The notes beneath the pieces are model-generated. The model had not been told where the DNA came from. It was given only the letters and a program-made list of their open reading frames with translations, and ran no database searches. From positions 77,907,972 to 77,971,971 of the forward strand of contig OX439040.1 of assembly GCA_949317995.1 (NCBI GenBank): 64,000 bases of DNA. The letters are read 5' to 3'. Below, piece after piece: positions 20,467-30,630 of this stretch. The translations under genes were made by a program, and so were the position numbers. The number at the start of each line of letters is the position of its first letter. The first letter of the stretch is position 1. Source of the DNA: Acholoe squamosa. Lineage: Eukaryota; Annelida; Polychaeta; Phyllodocida; Polynoidae.

Positions 20467-20668
20467 TCTTACCTCAGGTAAATAATCATTTCATTGTCTA
20501 CCTGAGGTAGAGACCCATTGTCTACCTCAGGTAAAGGTGGTGTATCTTATTTACCTCAGGTAGGAACCCCTCATCTACCTCAGGTAGAGAAGTTGTATTT
20601 TGTCTAGCTGGGGTAAAAATACATTGTCTACCCCAGGTAGAGAAGTCCCCCTTGTCTACCTGAGGAAT
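20466..20668. repeat. Cluster of TACCTSAGGTA palindromes
   Basis: About eight copies of the palindrome taccTSAggta or a close variant occur every 24-30 bp (near 20470, 20498, 20522, 20551, 20574, 20604, 20628, 20655), with looser copies near 20771 and 20803. The links between them (agagaagt, agagaccc) are also partly repeated. Confidence 0.7.
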
Positions 20669-21036
20669 ACATGCTGATGTAAATGAAAAATCAACCAGAT
20701 TCACAATCTGGTCAGCAAGACCAGAAGTACTGAAGTCATTACTGGCTTCTGATTGGTCATTATTTTGTCGACTTGAGGTAGACTGCTAAAGAGCTTCAAT
20801 CAGTCTACATGGGGTAAATGTTCAGTGGGCTAACGGCGGAGCTACAAGCACAAAGTGGAAACAGTGGATGCCGTAATTAATGACCGCTGATACTCATCAT
20901 GCCCACGAGTTTTCATTATGTACCAATGAAGTGCTGGTGAATCTGCTCACCACCACTTTGTTGGTGCATCATGCTGATGCTCAAGAAAGGTATCCGTCAT
21001 GGTGCATGATTCTAACCCTGGTGATTCACTCACCTA

Positions 21037-21150
21037 GAGGCCATTTCTTAACAGACTAGACTGCACCCTCCAAATCGTACCTTTAGGGATAGCGCTGTGA
21101 TTTCAAGTCGCAGTGCTGTGTACAATCATAGTGTATTAAGAAATGACCTC
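21037..21150. mobile_element. Short MITE (114 bp) with inverted ends
   Basis: The ends are gaggccatttcttaa and its near-perfect complement ttaagaaatgacctc (one mismatch in 15). No coding capacity. Superfamily not assigned; no clear target duplication seen. Confidence 0.6.
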
Positions 21151-21154
21151 CAGA

Positions 21155-21320
21155 GTTACATCCATACATCATGACAATGAACAGCATGATGCATTGATGC
21201 ACTGTCAGCCTTTTCAGGATTAAAGGGGTAGATGGAGGTTTAGTTTGGCAACAGGGCTAAGTAGGTGAATTGGAGGTAGATGTAAAGGGTGTGGGCTAGA
21301 CTGGCTGCAGTCCTCTCTAC
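21155..21320. repeat. Dispersed repeat, copy 2 part a
   Basis: It matches 16185-16340: tgtcagccttttc, taaaggggtagatggagg, and gtgggctagactgg follow in the same order. A poly-G run lies downstream at about 21361-21373. Confidence 0.65.
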
Positions 21321-21770
21321 TTTATTCACAACAACAGGTATAGTGTAGGGGTGATGGAAACGGGGGGGGGGGGGTAGAAGCAATCACTGTCCCTCCCTCA
21401 TCACATCACAATAAATACTTATTTTCTGGCAATATATCATAATAATTGTAGGATAAACAGAGACTTAAGCAAGTCTAATTGTGTGGGTGGACACATGGGT
21501 GGGGGAGGGAAGGAATTGCCTACTTCTGGGTGGGGTTAGCTGGTTTCAGGAGGAGGGCATAAGGCTACACTATAAAAAAAATCAAAAGAATGTTCAAAGA
21601 GATGTATCATAACACAATGCTTTGCTTTATTGTCTTCAGGGGCTTCAACCCTTTAAAAGGCTGCTGACGCATTAATCAGAGCATCATGCTGACCATACAG
21701 GGCTGATATATATACTCCTGTAGGGTCGGCATGATGCTGCAATGAAGTGCTGGCGAAATGTACCACAAAT

Positions 21771-21937
21771 ACATAAGCAAATGTCCACGACCATGGAATA
21801 TTTTTGCATCATATTCACCAAGGTGAGGCTTGTCCATATTCAACGCTGCTTTATAGGCAGAGTTAAGTGTGGACAGGCCTCACCTCAGTGAATATGATGC
21901 AAAAATATTCCATGGGAGTGGACATTTGCATTTATGT
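21771..21937. repeat. Long inverted repeat with 33-nt loop
   Basis: The left arm 21771-21836 and right arm 21870-21937 are complementary over about 67 nt with few mismatches (for example catggaatatttttgcatca in the left arm). It could be a foldback MITE or the source of a hairpin RNA. Confidence 0.75.
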
Positions 21938-22174
21938 CATGGCCTATGGGGTTAATTTGCTTTTAGATAAAGAAAACCAGCTCAGCCCCTTTAAAATCCA
22001 AGATGGCAGACCCCATTGAATACATAAGCAAATTTCCAGCATATTGTATTCCATGCCCCCCCATGGAATACAGCTGTTCTAGTACTAATCTATAGTAACG
22101 ATCATATCTGCCATGACGTAAAGCCATATACTTTACAGTTTACATAATCCCTGGTAGATTCAACAGTCATTTTC

Positions 22175-22640
22175 TTAGAGTATGGGGTCTGATAAGGTGG
22201 TGGAAGTGGCGTAGGCGTACCGTATATCCCCAATTTAACCCACAATTGGCCCACGGATGTGAATAAATCAAGGCAAATGAAGAGAGAAAGAATATGCGCT
22301 AAGCCCATGCCAAACCTGCCCCCTGGCATATCCCAACTCCCCTGTCCATAACCCTTTCATTGTCCATTGTTTGCCACAATGCATGACTGCAGCCTTGGCA
22401 GGTACACCACAAGCGCTACATTCATGCATCATGATGAGCCTACAGGGTTGATACCTTCCCGTAGGAGTGACATGATGCACCAATGCATAGCTAGTCAACA
22501 AAATCCACCAGTGATGCTTTGGTGCATCATGACAACCAAGGAATATGAATTTGTAGGCATCACAGGCCCCTTAAAAAGGCTAACCCTATGAGGATGATTG
22601 CTGCAGGAATGCATTGTCATTATGCATGGATGCAGCTGTT
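22175..22640. repeat. Dispersed repeat, copy 2 part b
   Basis: It matches 16375-16760, sharing tatccccaatttaaccca, ttggcccacgga, gaatatgcgct and the following hairpin unit with gcatgatgcaccaatg-type sequence. No coding potential. Confidence 0.65.
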
Positions 22641-22658
22641 GCAAGTACTTACAATCTT

Positions 22659-22710
22659 GCATCATGCCAACCCTACAGGGCTGATATACCTTTAGAGGGT
22701 TGGCATGATG
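22659..22710. repeat. GCATCATGC hairpin unit
   Basis: gcatcatgccaaccct is followed by agggttggcatgatgc, a 16-bp inverted repeat. Related units occur near 16600-16655, 21685-21740, 22425-22475 and 23020-23080. Each is followed by caatgaagtgc-like sequence. Confidence 0.65.
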
Positions 22711-22799
22711 CTCCAATGAAGTGCTAGTGAGCGGACTTGCCAACACTTCATTGGTGCATCATGATGACAAATTGGCATGGTCAACTCCTGCATCATTGG

Positions 22800-23638
22800 C
22801 CCTTAAAGGGCTTAAACTATTGCCATAAACACTGATATCATGCAAATGTGCGGACACCACTGCTTTCATTTAGTGTGTGCCATTCATAAGGAGGTTTTGA
22901 TAACGGGGTGTGTCTACCTAACCACCTACACGCTGCCGAACTGCCATTTTGATGGATAACTAACTAACACTGAAGTAGCCCTTAAAAAGTTGCTGATGCG
23001 GGAGTCAGCACTTCATTGGAGTATCATGTCGTCCCTATGGGTTTGATACATATACTCCAGGAGGGTCTGCATGATGCTCCAATGAAGTGCTTTGTTGGTG
23101 CATCTTGACGACAAATGGGCATGATCCATTAATGCATCAGCAGCCCTTAAAGGTTAAACTTAAGGAAGAAACCCTGTGGGTGCAAAAAAAAGCTCCGAAT
23201 AATCGCCAACAAAAAGGCACAAAATAATTATTTACAGGAATGATATAAATTGCCCTAACGAGGTGGGAGAAGGTTTTCCAAATAATAACAATAATATTAA
23301 TAACAGAGCATAAAAAAGTGTCCAAGTTCAGTGAACAAATGAGAAGTGAATAGAAAGCAGGCAGGTAAGAAGGATTCACAATGAAAACATTATCTTATTT
23401 AGATTAAAAGCAATGCTAACAGAGAATAACAAGAGTGGAGTAAATAAATGGGAGGTTAATAGAGAGCAGGCATGTAATTAGGATATGCCATGGCAGAGTA
23501 CACAAGCTTTCCTTTCTAGTTGTGTGTCCAGATTTATAAATCAATTTTCATTGGTTTGACCAAAACATGACAGAAATAAATATCTCGAAGTCTGCCTTAG
23601 CCTTTGAACAACCATTGCATTAATGCATCATGCTCATT
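22800..23638. other. Intergenic, no gene seen
   Basis: Contains one degenerate hairpin unit near 23020-23080; otherwise AT-rich with no convincing ORF. Confidence 0.5.
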
Positions 23639-23709
23639 GGTTGGCATGATGCATGAATGCAGCCTTGGTGAATAACTCACAAGGGGTGCATTCATGCATC
23701 ATGCCAACC
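23639..23709. repeat. Perfect 23-bp inverted repeat of the GCATCATGC family
   Basis: The left arm 23639-23661 and right arm 23687-23709 are fully complementary around a 25-nt spacer. It is the best-preserved member of the hairpin family in this region. Confidence 0.75.
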
Positions 23710-25152
23710 CCCTGGTGAATCAAATAATGTGGTGAATCTTGTCAACCAAGCATCAAGACATGATCCAAACTTAAGTTCATGCATGGTTGGGCAGCCTCAC
23801 CAGAATTGGAAATTTTATTTCCCCTGTGGCAGGAGTGCTTTATTACCAGAGTCCATTTTTGGTTTGTGGTGGAATTTAAAATGTGTCGATTTCTATTCTT
23901 AACTCTCTAAATGGGCAGGAGTAATTCAAAATGATTATGTCATTTACCAGTTGGCCAGATTATTTCAATAGTAATGATATTGCTTAATACAAAGAAGATG
24001 TGTTAACATTTTCTTAGGTCTGATCCTATTTCCACTCTGATCTGGGATTCCTTAAATCTCTGGATGATAAATATGACTGTTAAGTAAAGTCTGTTAAATA
24101 CTTACAATTTACATAATGCGTCAAAACACAAAACCATGTTTTCCAAAGCATTTTTTACTGACAAATTTTGGCCATACTGACAAGAATTGCTCAAATATAT
24201 AGAGGGTGTTTTTATCTCCCCTGGTAGTGGGAGTGGTAAGCTTCACCTGAGTAAATCCTTAATCTCCGCTGCCAATCAGCGGCCAGCACAAGTCTAGGGA
24301 AACCCTTCACCCCAAGGATCACATATCTAGGTGAGTGGGGGGGGGGGGAGTGAGTGAGTAGCAGGGTGGGGAGAGCGAGGAGGAGGTTCCATGTCACAGA
24401 TGCTGCAAACTATAAACATGGCCGTGACCTGCCCGAGTGTTGGTAAACAGTGGTTGGGCAAATGTCGGCAGGACCAGGGAGGACCAGAGAGGGGGAGGGG
24501 TATGGGGGAGAGGGAGAGGGGGAGGAGTTGAGGGACACACTGTAATGGTACTGCAAAACTCCAGGTATAAGGCACACCCACACATAATAAAAAGACAGCA
24601 TAAAAGCCCTATCCTGAGGTCCCTTAAAGGGCTCATTCCATTGATTCAGTTGGTTACATTTTCTGCTAACACAAGCAATTTTCATATGGCAAAATTAATT
24701 TATAGAAAAACAATTATCGAACCAATAGAAACTGGACCTGACAGCAGTAGAACCAGCCCTCAATCTTCAAAACTTAAGATTACTTTGTAAAGATACACCA
24801 TGTGACATTAAAAGTGGTGTCAGGAATAAGCAAAGGTGATAGTTTAGCTGAAAATGCAATGACCCAGTAGCATAAAATTAAGGGTGTTGGTTTTGTTCTT
24901 CTTTACTGCGGTGGCCAATTGTGCAATGAGTGCAGCGATTGCTGAAGCTGATAACCAGCGGTTATCACTGATAACAGTTATCAAATGCATGGGAAAAATT
25001 TTTCCCCCCCAGAGAAGTCAACAGTTGTTTTCCAAACCAGATGTCATCGTAGGAAATGTCGGAAGGATATCCTGTCAGCAAATGGTGTTCACCTCATAGT
25101 GGCGGCCTTAAACCTTCAACCGGATATGACCCTAGCTCAAACTAGGTCAAGT
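23710..25152. other. Intergenic, no gene seen
   Basis: No conserved ORF. A poly-G run lies at about 24338-24349 and a purine-rich stretch at about 24475-24535. Confidence 0.5.
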
Positions 25153-25499
25153 CAGGGGCGTAGGAAAAGGGGGGGCCAGGGGGGCCTGGGCCCCCCCAAT
25201 CATGAAGGAGGTGGGGCCTGAGTATGTCTGGGCCCCCCCAATATTTTCCAAGAACTCATAAACACAATGGAAAAGAAGCTAAAACTTTACATCTCAAATA
25301 AGATTATTATGATGATGTCATAGCGAAAATGGGGGTCTGAGCCTAAAGTCAGATCCAAAATTTACCAAAAGTTACTTTTCTATATGAATTCTAAATACGC
25401 ATTATATAGATGCCATCATGCATCAGCCCACAATTCAAGGTGGTCGCGACGGTGCCCTCGCCGGGCCCCCCCAATGAAGATTTGCTTCCTACGCCTCTG
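25153..25499. mobile_element. Non-autonomous element with CAGRGGCGTAGGAA inverted ends
   Basis: The left end caggggcgtaggaa and right end ttcctacgcctctg form a 14-bp terminal inverted repeat with one mismatch. The 5-bp caagt flanks both sides (25148-25152 and 25500-25504) as a likely target duplication. Inner G-runs and ggcccccccaat blocks are repeated near both ends. No coding capacity. Confidence 0.75.
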
Positions 25500-25504
25500 C
25501 AAGT

Positions 25505-27149
25505 GGCTCTGATTTGAGAGCCTTGCATAATTAAATTGCCCCCTAACTACAATCAGCTCAATCTCCTGCTCGGTGCCTCTGCACGGCTTCAAATCCATTG
25601 GGTTATAGGGGATGGGACATTGCAATATTTCTGGCCTCTCAGTTTCCTGGAAACACTAATAAAGTTATGGTCAATGGACTATTTTTGTATTATTGGACAG
25701 CGGTCTCTGCTCTCCTGTTGCCCCCACCTTGCTTATCCAATCCACCACCGCATTTGTCAATGTCGCCTGGGTTTATACCCTTCAGAGGACTGCATAGTCC
25801 AAAGTACCTTTCAGTCATCATGATGCCTGACTATAACTGTAGCCAGCAAACCATTAGGTCTACTGTTATGCACAATGCAGACACTGCATGATGCCAAAAT
25901 TCAGCAATGGTGAGTTACTCACCAGCACTCAATCAGAGCATTATAATGGCAAACGAAGAGAAACCATCCGCTATGACTTGGTCCTTACATGACTTCAAAG
26001 GCCTGTGGTAAGCAATGTTACAATGCATTCCATCCATCACAGCTACCTTGCCCCTATGCCATTATGACACCAATATATATTCTCGCTTCTTTCACATGCT
26101 TCAAAGCACCGCTTCCCAACCAGATCCACAGCAACAGGTGAAGTGTTCAGACCCTTGTAAGACCCATGTAAGACACCCATGTAAGACCCCATTCCCTTTC
26201 CCTCCTACAATCAATGCTATATATCCCCCAAAGTCATAATGGTGCCTTACCCAGGCCATTATCCAATATTGCAGGCATTGGTGAGGCATTATACAATAAA
26301 CCCCTGCATGGCTGGGGTAACTCTACACCGATGCCAATTATTGGTGACGGAAGAATATGCAATAAAAGTCAATGACGTGGGCACATAAATTAAGGAAGTC
26401 ATTTTAGACAGGTGCCAGCCATTTAAGACAAGCCCAGATTGTATACTTTTAGTACAGTTTTAATAACATGCACTCTTAAGTGGTCAATGATCAATTAAAG
26501 GAGCACTTGTCCAACTGTGCATGTATATTCTCTCTATCCCCAGCTCCCATCGCCCTACACTAGGTAGCATTTCCATATACTACTTGAATAGAAGTTTTGC
26601 CAAATCCCACACAGAGGGATACTTTCAAAAGATCTATCGAGAATTGGGCTTAATCAAATCAGCCTCAATTATATATGTAGGGATCTCAAACAACAATGCA
26701 TCACATAGATGAATTATATGGCCTCTTCAGAGGCTTTTAAAGCAATGCCAGAAAAATATTCCTGAGTAATTTGGCATGACCTGCCATCACATTGGTATAA
26801 ATACACATTATTATAGCACTCGACCATCCCCTAGGCTGTAGCCTTTGATAACATAAAAGTGTTGCTGATGTCAAGTGGCTCAGTGCGGCTCCCTCCTATT
26901 GCTGCCAATGTGTGCACATCCCCAATGGACATGTTTACATAGTGGCGAAATGTCAAAAGTCAAGGTCGCGCCACTGACTTTGGGGGCCGGGACCGACAAC
27001 CAGAAAGTCATCAGCAGAGCTCTTCCAAATAATGTTTGTTTTATCCCACTCAGTCTAACCCCCCTTTATGTCTCTCCACCTCCTCTCTTGATGCAATTCC
27101 CTGTTTGGTCATTGACCGTATATTTTCATTAAACTGTGTGTCCACACAG
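25505..27149. other. Intergenic, no gene seen
   Basis: Only scattered short ORFs. A degenerate hairpin-family segment (actgcatgatgcc) lies near 25880. Confidence 0.5.
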
Positions 27150-27640
27150 GCGGAAGCTCTACCGCTGAGCTACTTCCACTGACATTCTCTACCTTCCATC
27201 TACCACCAGGTGCCAGGTGGCTAGGCTGGTACACACGGAACGGGGCACCTGGCTTTGTATGGCAGAGCTGGCCCCTACACTCCTCCCTACCAGATTCAAC
27301 CTAGGGCTCGAAACCAGACACCAGGGACTAGTACTGAGTCACCTTCAGTCTAGCCAAGTCCTGTTCCCAGGAATCTCTGAGGGTGCCACCTGTTTCAAAG
27401 TCCCCCAGTACTTAGCAGATTGAATCGTATTCGTGTCATACCGGCCAAGGTACCAAGTTCTCATAGTCCCCCCTCACACCGATCAGGACCACTCGGTTTC
27501 TCCACCAATGTAGAGGTGGGCGGAAAATGTCCTGGAGAAACCAGGAGTCGAACCCGAGACCCTACAACCTGCAGGCGGAAGCTCTACAACTGAGCTACTT
27601 CCCCATCTGACATTCTCTACCTTCCATCTACACCTGGATC
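27150..27640 (-). repeat. Partly duplicated tRNA-derived SINE
   Basis: Two tRNA-like heads on the minus strand (ending near 27190 and 27604) share tagctcag-type A boxes and the upstream block gacattctctaccttccat (27181 and 27608), a spacing of about 427 bp. The proximal copy keeps only the first half of the tRNA. The distal copy keeps the full head and a body to about 27200. Confidence 0.7.
27533..27604 (-). repeat. tRNA-like SINE head (72 nt)
   Basis: The acceptor arms ggggaag and tttctcc pair fully (with G:U), the D arm gctc/gagc pairs, and a B box ggttcgactcc sits in a well-paired T arm. The anticodon arm is irregular, so this is not a clean tRNA gene. Its 3' end, ggtttctcca, followed by CCA would pair with the first 13 nt of the element B primer binding site. 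Confidence 0.65.
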
Positions 27641-27727
27641 GGTATGACACACATAGGGTCAGAGTAGTATAGTATGTATCGGAACGGGACTATAGTTAAG
27701 TACTATTTATTACTCACTCGACCAGCA

Positions 27728-28030
27728 GCCAATGAGAGGGCTCCCTTTTGGCGGGAAATTAAAATGGGGGTCACATGACCTAGACCCCCCGTGGTTTGGT
27801 GCCAAAATGGACCAATCAGAGCCCTTCCTTTTGGCGGGAAATTTAAAATGGTCACATGACCCTTACTCCCTGTGGTTTCCCGCCAAAATGGTGCCCTCCG
27901 ATTGGCTGGCTGTTTAGGTCATGTGACCTCTATTATGCAAATAAGGTCACGTGACCCTAATTTGAATGGACCAAACAGAGGTTAGCATTTTGGTGGGAAA
28001 TTTGAAATTTGGTCACATGATCTTATTAGC
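27728..28030. promoter_or_regulatory. Repeated CCAAT / TTTGGCGGGAAA / CACRTG cassette
   Basis: At least three direct copies and one inverted copy of a module hold ccaat, ttttggcgggaaatt and gtcacatgac, ending with a perfect ggtcacgtgacc near 27948. TTTGGCGGGAAA fits the E2F consensus and GTCACGTGAC the bHLH-ZIP E-box. Whether it is a promoter array or a satellite is open. Confidence 0.5.
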
Positions 28031-28191
28031 ATAAAGAGGCGTGGTTTATTATGTAGATGACAGTGTGACTTATAGTGAGATATAAAAGAAAGGCAAGCTG
28101 AAAGATTGCCAAAAAAAAAAACATATTGGTGGGACCTTCGGGTGGGGTTTGGGTGGCCCTTTGGGGTATTTTGCAGGGTTTAACCAAAAAA

Positions 28192-28217
28192 ACCCGCCCC
28201 TTGAAACAGGGGCGGGT
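28192..28217. repeat. GC-rich hairpin between A-runs
   Basis: acccgcccc and ggggcgggt pair over 9 bp around an 8-nt loop, with A-runs on both sides. A factor-independent terminator shape has no accepted meaning in animal DNA; it may be a structural element near the virus-like remains. Confidence 0.5.
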
Positions 28218-28556
28218 CTATTGGCAAAAAAAAACAAAAAAAACTTATATAATAAGGTAAGGAATACAACAGAAACCACATTACACATTTTCACTTCTTT
28301 TTATTTCTTATAAATGTCATATTTTTTCACTTTATTTGTTATTTTCATATTTTTCATTTTGTTCAATTATAATGACAAGTCGGGGAATTCAAGTAGACAC
28401 TCTCTTCATAACATGGTTGAATATTGGAGAGGAACATGACAAAACTTACACATTGAGATGTGTACATTCAACTTTTCTTATTAAATAGACGGTTAACACA
28501 AACTTACATACAATTTTCCATGATACATTGCGATATGCCAATATATATGTTGTGCA

Positions 28557-28991
28557 TCAGTTTTTATCTACTGTGTCCTTTTTTCCTCCATCTGACTCTA
28601 TGCAAGTGGTGGGATAAGGAAAGAGTCTGACGTTGCTTTCCATCGATCGGTGCTCCGATTTGATGAACTTCAACTCTTGCTCTATCAGCTTTATCTCCTT
28701 CAGGATTTCCGTCAGCAATTTTCTAACCGTCGGAGTTAGGTTCATTGCCTCCATGGCCAAAGAACAGTTAAGAGAAAATCTGAAATGTTCCAGGGCGACA
28801 TGATCGTCTTCTAACCACATGTGTATGCTGACTGCACATTGGTAGCATTGAACAGAGTCCTTACTTCTGATGTAAAAAAATCCGTGGGCAGCGAGTTTCT
28901 CTGCCAAAGGTCGGTTCTTAGGCCACATGAAATTGTTGAAAGTGCTGAGTCTCTTGGATAAATCGGTGAAAAGTGCGTACTTAGGCACCAT
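28557..28991 (-). CDS. BIR-domain (IAP-like) protein of the virus-like element
   Basis: The product has one baculoviral IAP repeat, with zinc spacing C-x2-C-x16-H-x6-C and the conserved R-L-S-T-F and W residues, and a helical C-terminal region; no RING finger is seen. BIR proteins bind and restrain caspases, and single-BIR proteins occur in large DNA viruses and in adintovirus/Polinton-like elements. The frame is open upstream to a non-ATG codon at 29060. The ATG at 28991 is chosen because the TATA box at 29073-29080 would place the transcript start near 29045. It has about 144 codons and looks whole. Confidence 0.75.
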   Translation of the reverse strand: MVPKYALFTDLSKRLSTFNNFMWPKNRPLAEKLAAHGFFYIRSKDSVQCYQCAVSIHMWLEDDHVALEHFRFSLNCSLAMEAMNLTPTVRKLLTEILKEIKLIEQELKFIKSEHRSMESNVRLFPYPTTCIESDGGKKDTVDKN

Positions 28992-29072
28992 TTTCTTGAC
29001 ACACGAGGTAGGTAGGTGACGACGGTGGTTGTGCCTGTGTGTCGATTGTGAACTGTACAAGTGCCGGCCAGG

Positions 29073-29125
29073 TTTATATAGTGGTGTTTAATCCGCTTTC
29101 CAGCTGTTTACTCCCTGTTTTTAAG
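29073..29125 (-). promoter_or_regulatory. Promoter block of the BIR gene
   Basis: Plus-strand tttatatagtgg is followed by gtttaatcc, tttccagctg and ttactccc. The same series (tttatatagag, gttttaatcc, tttccagttg, atactccc) lies at 30013-30060 before the next minus-strand ORF, so the two genes share a promoter design. Confidence 0.6.
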
Positions 29126-29438
29126 TATAGCCACTTAAGATTTACACCCCTATGGTGCAGACCTCCTTCATGTAAGCTTACCTCAAACTACAAAGAGCTT
29201 TCTTCACCTTGCCTCTGCTCCTTCTGTCTCGGTTTTCGAAGTAATGCAATATATATCTGACCACATCATCCTTCCTCATGTCATCAATCAGTACTGGAAT
29301 GCGCTAATGATGTGTACTCGTGGGTTTAGCTACCCACTTCTTCAATACTTTGAAGGCATGGAGAGATAGATCTTGTTCCGGTTGTTGAACAATGCTAGTT
29401 AGCTTATCAGAATCCACTTCTAAATACAAACCCATATC

Positions 29439-29864
29439 TCACCACTCCCTGGATAGAACTTTAGACATGGACATAAAGTACCTCTCCATTAAAAGCAGGT
29501 CAAGGTTGATGTAATCCAGGTTATGCTTCTTGAAAAAGTTCTGCGTCCCATACAACAGGTCTAGTCGACGAACACTGACATAGGCGTGGTGAAGTTGACC
29601 CCATCTGGCATGAGGCAAAGCTTTAGACAACCAAGCTTTGAACATCGCCATACACATGTCCTCCAACGTCTTGATAACAACCATCGACTCCAGAAATTCA
29701 GAGGGAAGCTCCAAATAGATTCCCAACTTTTTCGAAGATCCAACTAACTGCCTTCCTATTTCATGAAGCTCATCATCGTCATATCCCAAATTGTTCTGGT
29801 ACGGTCCCATAATACAGTGGTCTTCCCGTACACTCGCTTCACATACGTCAAGAGAGGGAGCCAA
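29439..29864 (-). CDS. Unknown protein of the virus-like element
   Basis: A 142-codon frame that opens upstream past a non-ATG codon at 29864; the first in-frame ATG is at 29810. Helical, with no motif I recognise. Its promoter block matches that of the BIR gene, which suggests co-regulation or gene duplication. Whether the N-terminus is intact is unclear. Function is not assigned. Confidence 0.5.
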   Translation of the reverse strand: MAPSLDVCEASVREDHCIMGPYQNNLGYDDDELHEIGRQLVGSSKKLGIYLELPSEFLESMVVIKTLEDMCMAMFKAWLSKALPHARWGQLHHAYVSVRRLDLLYGTQNFFKKHNLDYINLDLLLMERYFMSMSKVLSREW

Positions 29865-30012
29865 TGGGGAGGGTGGTTGAGTTTCAAGACTTATCTTGTC
29901 TGCAAAATTGCCGAAAGAGGTTGGTAGGCAGGCAGGCAGGCAGTGACGGGTGGTAGGTGCGGTAGTCGAAGTGGACAGCAGTGTTATGGTCTTTCAAGAG
30001 AAATTGAGCTTC

Positions 30013-30060
30013 TTTATATAGAGTGTTTTAATCCTATTTCCAGTTGGATACTCCCACCGT
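30013..30060 (-). promoter_or_regulatory. Promoter block of the 29.8-kb ORF
   Basis: TATA-like tttatata at 30013-30020 with the conserved downstream series described for 29073-29125. It lies about 200 nt upstream of the first in-frame ATG. Confidence 0.5.
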
Positions 30061-30630
30061 CTTGTATAATGACTTATCAGGGTGAGTCTTTTGGATCTGT
30101 TGACATCAAACAGTAAGACACTGTCACAAGTGTATTTAGTGGGATTACTTTTAAAATCTCATTGAACAAGTGAGAAGGTGTTGTGATAATTACCCTAAGT
30201 CTCTTTTACAGGTGTAAGGCATGCTCGCGGTCGCTCGTTCAGGTATTATGAGATTACCCTCCCTGGTGTTGTGTGTGTAAATGAGATCAGACACTCTTTT
30301 TTTTATGTTTTCTAATCCTGTTTAGACGATCTTTCATTTGGATCACCCCTACGGTTTGGTTCACCTGTGGAGGGCAGGTGAAAATTAGATTCAAGGCTCT
30401 CTGTGATCATAGGGTTAAAGTTCTTTTCTAAAGGATATCAAAAGCAGACTTTGATCTTCTGGTCCACCACCCCTTTGACGATCTAAGAGTGGTGTGAAGT
30501 TTTAATTGGGATCCTCCTGTTGTTTTATTTTCCCTGTGGAGGGTTCCTTCCTTTGAGTAAGACCCTCTGTGACTATAGAATTAGAAACGTTAATTTTCCC
30601 TTTTATCTATTAAAACTGTAGTAAGAAGGC
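30061..30630. other. Divergent intergenic region with a duplicated module
   Basis: Two similar modules lie at about 30360-30420 and 30530-30590; both hold ctgtggaggg and, 30-40 nt later, ctctgtga. They sit between oppositely oriented genes, as regulatory repeats would. Confidence 0.45.

Noticed and set aside
20240-20510. Lys/Glu/Arg-rich and Pro/Leu-rich proteins on either strand
   Set aside because: Both come from the polypyrimidine tract; there is no conservation or gene signal.
27533-27604. A working tRNA gene
   Set aside because: The acceptor, D and T arms pair, but the anticodon arm does not form normally and the segment is part of a repeated SINE unit.
28192-28217. A bacterial factor-independent terminator
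   Set aside because: The setting is animal DNA and A-runs lie on both sides; kept only as a hairpin.
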